From positions 1 through 5,967 of the forward strand of contig JADMIN010000183.1 of NCBI GenBank assembly GCA_015478575.1: a DNA stretch of 5,967 nucleotides, in the 5' to 3' direction. The translations under genes and the position numbers were made by a program. This stretch comes from Ktedonobacterales bacterium (GTDB lineage Bacteria > Chloroflexota > Ktedonobacteria > Ktedonobacterales > JADMIN01). The notes under the pieces were generated by a model. It worked only from the letters and a program-made list of their open reading frames with translations, had not been told where the DNA came from and ran no database searches. Position 1 is the first letter of the stretch. Each line of letters begins with the position of its first letter. Below, one piece after another: positions 1-5,301 of this stretch.

Positions 1-752
1 GCATCGTACAGATCGGGGAAGAGCGCCCGCCCGTGGATGGCCAGCACGACGATCTCTGGCTGGAACGCATAGAGGCCGCTAGTAGGATGGTGAATCTCCT
101 GGGCATACTGCCCATATGGCCCGACATAAATCTCAGGGAGCAGGCCAGCGAGCCGGCAATGCACCACCAGATAGGCGCGCAGATGCTCCAGCGTCGCGGA
201 GCCGAGCAGCGCGATGCGCACCCGGCGGCCCACAGGCGCCGCCGCGGGCACGGGATCGAGCGCGGTCACCCGCTCGGCCACCGTCAGGATCGTGGCAGAG
301 GAGCCGTCCACCCGCGCCGCCTGAAGATAGGCCGTCACCGCCTCCGTGGGCTGCCCCGCCGCCTCATGCGCACGCGCAAGCGCCAGCCATACGGCGGCGC
401 TCTCTGGCTCCTCCACAGCCACGCGGCGCCATGCCACCACGCCGCCCGCAACATCACCGCGAAGCGCGGCGAGCGCCGCCTCCGCGCGCCATACCGCGGC
501 GGGTTCCGCCAGACGCCGTGCCTGCGCGAGTGCCCTCTCCGCGGATGCCACGTCACGGCGCGCGACATAGGTACGGGCCAACTGAGCAAAGGCAGACGCC
601 AGCGCCTCGCCATCAGACGGGGCTAGATCCAGGTCAGACAGCGCGGCGAGCGCCGCCTCGGCGGCGGATGTGTCGCGCCGCCCCAGGTGGTACTCGGCGA
701 TATGGAGTGCCAGCCCGATATCTCTTGGCTCGCTCCCATGGCGCTCAGACAT
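1..752 (-). CDS. TPR protein fused to FkbH-like N-terminal domain (partial, 3' end off window)
   Basis: The reading frame opens at an ATG (752) with a strong Shine-Dalgarno AGGAGG eight bases upstream and stays open for 250 codons to the window edge. Residues about 11-152 are alpha-helical and look like four tetratricopeptide repeats (about 11-44, 53-84, 86-117, 119-152). The last is the clearest, with the pattern VWLALARAHEAAGQPTEAV. From about residue 178 the sequence changes to VRIALLGSATLEHL, then GLLPEIYVGPYGQY and SGLYAFQPEIVVLA, which resembles the start of FkbH-like proteins (the SGNH-like region before the HAD-IIIC phosphatase domain). Known FkbH enzymes take 1,3-bisphosphoglycerate, dephosphorylate it and load a glyceryl unit onto an acyl carrier protein. 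The catalytic HAD domain would lie beyond the left edge, so activity cannot be judged. The upstream neighbour is a phosphopantetheinyl transferase, which fits an ACP-dependent role. The TPRs suggest a protein-binding scaffold. Assignment to the FkbH family is from motif memory and is fairly confident; the substrate is inference. Confidence 0.8.
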   Translation of the reverse strand, partial: MSERHGSEPRDIGLALHIAEYHLGRRDTSAAEAALAALSDLDLAPSDGEALASAFAQLARTYVARRDVASAERALAQARRLAEPAAVWRAEAALAALRGDVAGGVVAWRRVAVEEPESAAVWLALARAHEAAGQPTEAVTAYLQAARVDGSSATILTVAERVTALDPVPAAAPVGRRVRIALLGSATLEHLRAYLVVHCRLAGLLPEIYVGPYGQYAQEIHHPTSGLYAFQPEIVVLAIHGRALFPDLYD

Positions 753-760
753 GCGTTCTT

Positions 761-766
761 CCTCCT
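761..766 (-). promoter_or_regulatory. Ribosome binding site of the TPR-FkbH gene
   Basis: AGGAGG on the - strand lies eight bases before the ATG at 752. It is the strongest Shine-Dalgarno among the - strand genes here and fixes the start of this otherwise partial gene. Confidence 0.8.
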
Positions 767-801
767 GTACTCCGCATGCTACAGCATCGTGGCGCCGCCC
801 A

Positions 802-829
802 CAAGATGCTGCCGGCAAGATGCCGCCGA
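802..829. repeat. 14-base tandem repeat, two copies
   Basis: CAAGATGCTGCCGG (802-815) is followed directly by CAAGATGCCGCCGA (816-829), a 12 of 14 match, and a third copy begins with CAAGG. It lies in the gap upstream of the TPR-FkbH gene and overlaps the end of a weak possible -35 element. It looks like a slippage duplication that has since diverged. A role as a protein-binding repeat is possible but not shown. Confidence 0.75.
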
Positions 830-890
830 CAAGGGGAGCATTCCTCCGCCTGGGTCAGCGGAATGCGAGTGCCCCAGACGGTACGGACGC

Positions 891-1349
891 TCATCCGCAC
901 GCGGCAAGCGCCACCGCCACCGCATAGCCACAGTCGGCGGTGTGGCCCAGGCTGACGAGCATCTCAAGCGGCAGCGGCGGCATGACCTCCGCGCTGAGCC
1001 GCACGAGGGGCGCGCCCGCGGGCTGGCGGATGATCTCCACATGCGCCGGAGTGAGCGCAGCGAGGCCACCACAGGCCTTCACCACCGCCTCTTTGGCGGC
1101 AAAGCGCGCGGCGAAGTGCTCTGCTGGCGCGGCGCAGCCGAGACAATAGGCCACCTCAGCGGCGGTGAAAAGACGAGCGTAGAAGGGCTGATGCGCCGCA
1201 TAGGGCAGAGTGGCGAACGAGGACACGTCCTCTATATCCACGCCAATGCCGACTATCGCGCGCGCGCGACATCGAGTCAGCATCTGGCGCAGGTGCTGAT
1301 CTAGGTGCTGATCTAGGTGGTCACGCGGAGTGGCGAGAGCGGGATTCAT
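891..1349 (-). CDS. acpS: Holo-ACP synthase type 4'-phosphopantetheinyl transferase
   Basis: This enzyme moves the 4'-phosphopantetheine arm from coenzyme A onto a serine of an acyl carrier protein in the cytoplasm. The AcpS signatures are present: IVGIGVDIEDV (about residues 32-42, with the metal-binding Asp at 38), a segment like FYARLFTAAEVAYC, FAARFAAKEAVVKA (about 79-92, with the second metal ligand Glu at 87) and near the end VSLGHTADCGYAVAVAL, matching the family's SLSH-type strand. The ATG at 1349 gives 152 residues and has GGAG nine bases upstream. A GTG at 1364 is also open and would add five residues, but it has SD-like bases directly abutting it. The family is usually about 120-130 residues. 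The extra N-terminal 30 or so residues include a duplicated DQHL created by a 12-base DNA repeat. It lies 27 bases after the acyltransferase stop. It may be the organism's only AcpS or a copy dedicated to the ACP of this cluster; the window cannot tell. Confidence 0.88.
   Translation of the reverse strand: MNPALATPRDHLDQHLDQHLRQMLTRCRARAIVGIGVDIEDVSSFATLPYAAHQPFYARLFTAAEVAYCLGCAAPAEHFAARFAAKEAVVKACGGLAALTPAHVEIIRQPAGAPLVRLSAEVMPPLPLEMLVSLGHTADCGYAVAVALAACG
1291..1314. repeat. 12-base perfect tandem repeat inside acpS
   Basis: AGGTGCTGATCT occurs twice head to tail (1291-1302, 1303-1314), and AGGTGG follows. Because the unit is a multiple of three, it keeps the frame and adds a second DQHL to the N-terminal extension of the phosphopantetheinyl transferase, ahead of the conserved core. 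The copies are identical, so the duplication looks recent. Confidence 0.9.
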
Positions 1350-1376
1350 ATGCGGATACTCCACTCCTTCGACGCT

Positions 1377-1997
1377 TCAAAAGGTAGCGACGATGCGGGC
1401 GGGATTGCCCGAGACAACGGCACGCGCGGGGACGCTCTCCGTGACGACCGCGCCCGCGCCGATGACCGCGTGGTCGCCGATGGTCACACCAGGCAGAATC
1501 AGCACGCGGGCGCCGATCCACACCGCGTCCCCAATGACGACCGGGCGTGAGGGGGGCGTGCGCGTGTGATTGAAGATGTCGTGGTAGTTGTTATCAATAA
1601 TGTTGGTGTAGGGGCCGAGCAGGCAATCCGCGCCGATCTGGATACGCTCGTGGGCGGCAAGAGAGCTGCCGTAGTTGATGGCCGTGCGGTCGCCGATCTC
1701 CAGCCGCCCGCCAGCGTACGTGACCAGCTCACAGCGGACGACCGTGGAGCGGAACTTCACGCGCTCCCCGATGTACATCTTCCCCTCGTTGCGCACAATC
1801 AGTCGGCCATCCACGCGCACATAGCGGCCAACATGTGTACACGAGCGCAGGTAGTAGCGGGCGGCCACGGCCTCACGCAGCTTGCGCGCGAGCGGTCTCA
1901 GCATGCGCAGATCGCCGCGCGAGAGGGCGCGCAGTTCGCGTCGACCCTGAATTACCGGCACGGGTGCCGCTGGCAGTGATGGCGAACGCTCTTCCAT
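1377..1997 (-). CDS. Hexapeptide-repeat (left-handed beta-helix) acyltransferase
   Basis: The C-terminal two thirds show the isoleucine/valine-glycine-aspartate hexapeptide rhythm of left-handed beta-helix acyltransferases: LEIGDRTAINYG, IQIGADCLLGP, VVIGDAVWIGARVLILPGV, TIGDHAVIGAGAVVT and the closing VSGNPARIV. A likely catalytic histidine sits in DNNYHD (His about 139), as in the maltose/galactoside O-acetyltransferase group. These enzymes are usually trimeric, cytoplasmic and use acetyl-CoA, and relatives in polysaccharide clusters O- or N-acetylate sugars. The N-terminal 65 or so residues are basic and not recognised. The ATG at 1997 (206 aa) has GGAAGAGG just upstream. An in-frame ATG at 2060 (227 aa) lies five bases after the flippase stop but has no visible Shine-Dalgarno, so translational coupling from there remains possible. 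Family confidence is high; the exact acceptor and acyl group are unknown. An ACP-linked donor is conceivable given the neighbours but unsupported. Confidence 0.87.
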   Translation of the reverse strand: MEERSPSLPAAPVPVIQGRRELRALSRGDLRMLRPLARKLREAVAARYYLRSCTHVGRYVRVDGRLIVRNEGKMYIGERVKFRSTVVRCELVTYAGGRLEIGDRTAINYGSSLAAHERIQIGADCLLGPYTNIIDNNYHDIFNHTRTPPSRPVVIGDAVWIGARVLILPGVTIGDHAVIGAGAVVTESVPARAVVSGNPARIVATF

Positions 1998-2013
1998 TGG
2001 CCTCTTCCATTGG
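1989..2013. repeat. 12-base direct repeat over the acyltransferase start
   Basis: CTCTTCCATTGG is present at 1989-2000 and again at 2002-2013, one base apart. On the - strand each copy reads CCAATGGAAGAG, so the duplication contains two ATGs in different frames. The upstream copy also supplies the purine-rich GGAAGAGG that serves as Shine-Dalgarno for the downstream, in-frame ATG at 1997. The 13-base period means gain or loss of one unit would shift the frame of any upstream start such as the ATG at 2060. Confidence 0.9.
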
Positions 2014-2065
2014 TTTCTGCTATGGGCATGCTCTATAACTGGCTCACCACGGCTGGCCATGAGTA

Positions 2066-3895
2066 TCAGCGCGGTTCGGTCGGCAGATGTCGCTGCCGGT
2101 GTTGCGACGCGGAGACGCCCGCGGGGACGCTTGGCGCGCTAGCTCCGCGCGGCGGCGATGGCACGCTGGACGGCTCGCTGTACACGCTCGTGTCTTCGTA
2201 GATGATCGTGATCCAGCCATCATCCAGCGGCTCGATGGCTTGGATACCCCCAGCGCCGAGGTTGAGGCTCCAGGCGCCCCGCGTCCCCGCTGAGCCGACG
2301 GATGAACGCGAGCGCGCCCGTAGCGCGACCATGCTGCCGGTGACGGTCGAGAGGGCGGGGTTGGTGAGGCCGCCACCGTCGGTCGCGCGAATGTGGGTGG
2401 CCACGGCGTCGTAGGCCTGACGGTCGTCAGCGCCACGCAGCGCGCCGAGGCCCATACGCCCCGCGACCAGGTTGAAAAGCCCACGCAGATCCTCGTTGCG
2501 CACCACTTGGAGCGTGTAGGCGGCCATCGCGTAGACGAGCATGCCATAGCCCACGGCGGAGACAGTGCTAATGGAGGTGGTCTGGGCGAGCGCGAGGACA
2601 GCGGGCACCATGACGCCCGCGGCGAAGAGACAGCGGACGATATACCAGACATCCCAGCGCGTGAAGATCGCGCGGGGGCGCAGGATCATCGCACCCGCGA
2701 ACATGACAAGCTCGGTCAAGACCATAACGCCCGCCGCGCCGATGGCGCCGTTGCCATAGACGCGCTGCGTGTAGGGAATGGCCCACAGGTTCGCGCCGGG
2801 ATTGACGAGTGCGGCGATGATGCCGACGCACGCCCAGGCCTTCTGCCGACCCAGCGCGATCAGCACCGTTCCCAGCACCATATCAATCGCCACGAGCGGG
2901 ATATTGATCGCTAGGATGGCGATGATGGGACCAACCTGAGCGAACGAAGACGGGAAACGCAGCAACGCGGTAAGCTGGCTGGCAAGCATGACCATGCCCA
3001 CGGCCGCGGGAATGCCAATCAGCGCGACCAGGCGCAGGCTGCGCGAGGCAAGCTCGCGGAAGCGCGGTGAATCGGCGGTGCGTTCCTGCGAGAGGGCGGG
3101 CAGGATGGCGATGATGACGATGGAAGGCAGGAAGACGGGAATGCCAACGATGCGATTCGCGGCGCCATACCAGCCGACGACGGTGTTGCCGGCGATGATC
3201 TTGAGCATCGAGACGCTGATCTGGCTGTAGAAGAGCAGCACCAGCGACCAGGAGAAGAACGGCAGCCCGCCAAAGATAATGGCGCGCCAGAGCGTGGGAT
3301 CAATTTGCGGCAGGAGATGGATCTTGCGTAGGGTATAGGTGAGAATGACGAGGAAGCCGAGCACCTGGCCAATGAGGGCGGTGGCGACAAAGACATCCAG
3401 CCCGGCATGGAAGGAGATGGAGATCAGCAGCAGCACGGCGCTCACCGCCACACTGAAGAGATTGACGAAGGCGGGTATGCGCATGATCTGGAAGCCCGCG
3501 AGCGTGCCGACACAGGTGGCGGTCAGAGCGGTGAGCGCCTGGGTCACCAGCAGGACGAGCACCAACTCGCGTACAAACGGGCTAGGATCGAGCGCGGGCA
3601 GCACCACGAGCGCCACGATGCCACAGACGATGGCCAGCGGTATCTGCACAAGCAGCGTATTGAAGAGCAGGCGCGGCGCCACCTCTGGCTCACGGGCGAT
3701 GCGCCAAGTGAGATAGGTGCTGGTGCCGAGCTGCATGCCCAGCGCGAAGAAGCCGACGAACGACCCGACGAAGCTGTAGAGGCCGTAGCGGTCCGGGCCA
3801 AGATAGGAAGGAACGATGAGGGTGAGGACCAGCGAGATGGTCCACGTGCCCAGTTGTGACACGAGCAGTGCGATGATATTCTTCAGTACCCGCAT
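2066..3895 (-). CDS. Oligosaccharide flippase (Wzx/MATE type) with C-terminal extension
   Basis: The first 480 or so residues are a polytopic membrane protein with about 12-14 hydrophobic segments, for example near 7-29, 38-60, 80-101, 140-162, 166-188, 240-266, 288-309, 385-405, 418-438 and 444-464. The N-terminus KNIIALLVSQLGTWTISLVL, followed by PSYLGPDRYGLYSF, is typical of the polysaccharide biosynthesis/Wzx flippases of the MOP superfamily, which move lipid-linked glycans across the cytoplasmic membrane. Usual members are about 420-500 residues. This one has 609, with about 125 extra residues after the last helix. That tail is partly low-complexity and contains a compact segment AWSLNLGAGGIQAIEPLDDG followed by WITIIYEDTSVYSE (about 541-574) that looks beta-rich, then a Ser/Pro/Ala/Arg-rich end. 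The ATG at 3895 has a G-run (GGGGGG) as a weak Shine-Dalgarno. The gene lies 145 bases after lipA and its stop is five bases before the alternative acyltransferase ATG. The transported glycan is unknown, and lipopeptide or teichoic-type cargo is not excluded. Confidence 0.88.
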   Translation of the reverse strand: MRVLKNIIALLVSQLGTWTISLVLTLIVPSYLGPDRYGLYSFVGSFVGFFALGMQLGTSTYLTWRIAREPEVAPRLLFNTLLVQIPLAIVCGIVALVVLPALDPSPFVRELVLVLLVTQALTALTATCVGTLAGFQIMRIPAFVNLFSVAVSAVLLLISISFHAGLDVFVATALIGQVLGFLVILTYTLRKIHLLPQIDPTLWRAIIFGGLPFFSWSLVLLFYSQISVSMLKIIAGNTVVGWYGAANRIVGIPVFLPSIVIIAILPALSQERTADSPRFRELASRSLRLVALIGIPAAVGMVMLASQLTALLRFPSSFAQVGPIIAILAINIPLVAIDMVLGTVLIALGRQKAWACVGIIAALVNPGANLWAIPYTQRVYGNGAIGAAGVMVLTELVMFAGAMILRPRAIFTRWDVWYIVRCLFAAGVMVPAVLALAQTTSISTVSAVGYGMLVYAMAAYTLQVVRNEDLRGLFNLVAGRMGLGALRGADDRQAYDAVATHIRATDGGGLTNPALSTVTGSMVALRARSRSSVGSAGTRGAWSLNLGAGGIQAIEPLDDGWITIIYEDTSVYSEPSSVPSPPRGASAPSVPAGVSASQHRQRHLPTEPR

Positions 3896-4040
3896 CTTCC
3901 CCCCACCATCCTCAGCCCTAACCCCTTGAACTCCTTCCTTGGAGGAAGGAAAACGAGCGCTCTCGCGAGGTCACATCCCACTGTGGGGAGGCCGCTCATC
4001 CGCGCTCTTTCTCCCTGGCAAAGCAGCGCGAGCGCGCGGT
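3896..4040. other. Gap between lipA and the flippase, with three dyad symmetries
   Basis: This 145-base stretch has no gene. It contains three dyads within 56 bases: TCCTTCC-5-GGAAGGA (3932-3950), the palindrome CTCGCGAG (3962-3969) and CCCAC-T-GTGGG (3977-3987). None is followed by a T-run in the - strand direction, so a Rho-independent terminator for lipA is not evident. No convincing -35/-10 pair was seen either. If the glycan cluster has its own promoter and operator, this is the natural place. Confidence 0.4.
3932..3950. repeat. Inverted repeat, 7-base arms, upstream of the flippase
   Basis: TCCTTCC (3932-3938) and GGAAGGA (3944-3950) are perfect complements separated by five bases. It lies 37 bases ahead of the flippase start. 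It could be a hairpin in the mRNA leader or an operator; chance is also possible in such purine/pyrimidine-skewed sequence. Confidence 0.5.
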
Positions 4041-4928
4041 CTAGTCCGCTGTGGCCGCTGGCATTCCCGCGGCCTGGAACTGGTCCCAGGCATGATACGA
4101 ACTGCGCACTAATGGGCCGCTCTCGACATGGCGGAAGCCCATCGCCTTGCCGATTCTGCCGTATTCGCGAAATTCCTCTGGCGGCGCGTAGCGCTCGATG
4201 GGCAGGTGGTCGGGTGTTGGGCGCAGATATTGGCCAATGGTAACGATGTCCACCTGATGCGCGCGCAGGTCTTCGAGGAGGGTGAGGATCTCCTCATGTG
4301 TCTCGCCCAAGCCAAGCATGAAGCCAGTTTTCACCGGGTTCGCCGGCCGCAACGCTTTGGCGCTGGCGAGCACATCAAGCGAGCGTTGGTAGATCGCCTG
4401 CGGGCGCACACGCTTATAGAGACGCGGCACCGTCTCGACATTGTGGTTGAAGATGTCGGGCTGGGCATCCAGGACGAGCTTGAGGGCCTCGTGTGAGCCT
4501 TTAAAGTCGGGCGTCAGCACTTCGATGGTACAATTTAGTACCAAGCGGTGAATCCAGCGAATGGTGGCGGCGAAGAGCGTGGCGCCGCCGTCGCGGAGTT
4601 CATCACGGTTCACCGAGGTCACGACGACATGACGCAGGCCCATCTGCGCGGTGGCCTCGGCGACACGCCGCGGTTCCTCCCAATCGAGTGCCATTGGGCG
4701 CCCGGTCGCCACGGCGCAGAAGCCACAGCTACGGGTGCAGACGCTGCCCAGGATCATAAACGTGGCGGTGCGATGGCCCCAACATTCGGCCATATTGGGG
4801 CAGCGCGCCTCCTCGCAGACGGTGTGCAGCGCCTTGCCACGCATCAGTTGCTTGATCTCTTCGTAATTCTGCCCGGTGGGCATGCGCACACGCAGCCATT
4901 CAGGGCGTTGATTGGGCATCACGGCCAT
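4041..4928 (-). CDS. lipA: Lipoyl synthase, radical SAM
   Basis: LipA inserts two sulfur atoms into the octanoyl chain carried by the lipoyl domains of enzymes such as pyruvate dehydrogenase and the glycine cleavage H protein, in the cytoplasm. Both iron-sulfur cluster motifs are intact: the auxiliary cluster CEEARCPNMAEC (Cys 38, 43, 49; CX4CX5C) and the radical SAM cluster CTRSCGFC (Cys 64, 68, 71; CX3CX2C). Other family signatures are VVTSVNRDELRDGG, EVLTPDFKG, NHNVETVPRLY, KTGFMLGLGE, and near the C-terminus the RSSYHA motif, a serine of which ligates the auxiliary cluster. The length of 295 residues is normal. The ATG at 4928 was chosen because GAGG lies eight bases upstream. An in-frame GTG at 4952 would add eight residues but overlaps that ribosome binding site. 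No lipB is adjacent. The gene diverges from purC and precedes the glycan cluster on the same strand, most likely as its own unit. Confidence 0.97.
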   Translation of the reverse strand: MAVMPNQRPEWLRVRMPTGQNYEEIKQLMRGKALHTVCEEARCPNMAECWGHRTATFMILGSVCTRSCGFCAVATGRPMALDWEEPRRVAEATAQMGLRHVVVTSVNRDELRDGGATLFAATIRWIHRLVLNCTIEVLTPDFKGSHEALKLVLDAQPDIFNHNVETVPRLYKRVRPQAIYQRSLDVLASAKALRPANPVKTGFMLGLGETHEEILTLLEDLRAHQVDIVTIGQYLRPTPDHLPIERYAPPEEFREYGRIGKAMGFRHVESGPLVRSSYHAWDQFQAAGMPAATAD

Positions 4929-5027
4929 TGAAAGTCCCTCATATCTCGCCACACGTGGAGTGAAGTGGCCCGCCGCGTCCTCGCCAGAGAGAGCCTCTCA
5001 CGCGCTGGCGCGCGCGCGTCTCCTGCC

Positions 5028-5056
5028 ATTGTAGCAGTCAGCGCCCGCCACCGCAA
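5028..5056 (-). promoter_or_regulatory. Candidate lipA promoter (extended -10)
   Basis: On the - strand TGCTACAAT (5028-5036) is an extended -10 element, five of six matches to TATAAT with the TGN upstream. Seventeen bases further upstream is TTGCGG (5051-5056), three of six to TTGACA. Transcription would start near 5021, giving a leader of about 90 bases before the lipA ATG. It stands out because the surrounding DNA is very GC-rich. Confidence 0.55.
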
Positions 5057-5176
5057 CCGCGCGCGGGAAGCTGGAAGGCTGACCTATAGCTTGCCATTGG
5101 CCAGCCACGTGGTCCCGCGCGCCAGGTGGGCGCGCCCCTCCTTGCGCGATGTGGGAAAATTCAGAAGGGCCACCAT

Positions 5177-5294
5177 CATGAAGACCACCATCGGGAGGGC
5201 CAAAGGTCATGAGGGGTATGATCATCATGGGGGCATCCTGACAGCAGGTGCCCGTGCGGATACGCCCTCCTGGGGGAGGGATCACTGTTGGAGG
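5177..5294 (+). promoter_or_regulatory. Structured purC leader with competing hairpins
   Basis: Several complementary segments lie just upstream of purC. (a) CATG/ACC (5177-5186, with a three-base bulge) can pair with GGTCATG (5205-5211). (b) GGGCA-T-CCTG, loop ACAG, CAGGTGCCC (5231-5253) forms a nine-pair stem with one bulged T. (c) CCCTCC (5265-5270) pairs with GGAGGG (5275-5280) around a TGGG loop. The same CCTCC can alternatively pair with the purC Shine-Dalgarno GGAGG (5290-5294), and GCCCTCC (5264-5270) is a perfect complement of GGAGGGC (5194-5200). Mutually exclusive pairing that can expose or hide the ribosome binding site is how riboswitch or attenuator platforms work. I could not match it to the ZTP, PRPP, purine or T-box consensus from memory. 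A regulatory role is inference. Confidence 0.4.
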
Positions 5295-5301
5295 ATGCGC
5301 T

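Larger units (their letters stand above)
753..890 (-). other. Gap between acpS and the TPR-FkbH gene
   Basis: This 138-base non-coding gap is longer than the other gaps inside the cluster. It holds a 14-base tandem repeat, a small inverted repeat ATGCT-AC-AGCAT (776-787) just upstream of the ribosome binding site, and a weak possible promoter on the - strand: TTGTGG (799-804), 17 bases, TAGCAT (776-781). No Rho-independent terminator with a T-run is visible after acpS. The FkbH-like gene could therefore be co-transcribed or have its own weak promoter. Confidence 0.4.
4929..5301. other. Divergent lipA-purC intergenic region
   Basis: These 373 bases separate divergent lipA and purC. Open frames across it on both strands (4965-5309 + and 4998-5360 -) show no recognisable protein and run into the neighbouring genes, so it is taken as non-coding. 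The left half is rich in CG alternation (for example 5009-5018) and carries the candidate lipA promoter. The right half (about 5165-5295) holds the structured purC leader. A TATGAT at 5217-5222 is a possible purC -10 box, but no -35 is visible at the right distance. Confidence 0.6.

Noticed and set aside
116..955. Open frame of 279 codons on the + strand
   Set aside because: The product is Pro/Arg/Ala-rich with no recognisable domain and lies antisense to the TPR-FkbH gene and the end of acpS. It is the usual long shadow frame of GC-rich coding DNA.
687..1304. Open frame of 205 codons on the + strand
   Set aside because: It is antisense to acpS, whose conserved motifs are clear on the - strand. 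The + product has no family resemblance.
3407..3859. Open frame of 150 codons on the + strand, rich in Glu, His, Gln and Arg
   Set aside because: It is the complement of hydrophobic membrane segments of the flippase, which produces charged shadow proteins. It has no independent start signal that I could see.
3932..3950. Rho-independent terminator for lipA
   Set aside because: The stem is only seven pairs, lies 90 bases beyond the lipA stop and is not followed by a T-run in the - strand direction.
5165..5295. A ZTP, PRPP or T-box riboswitch before purC
   Set aside because: The position fits, but I could not find the conserved core sequences of these classes as I remember them, so only an unclassified structured leader is reported.
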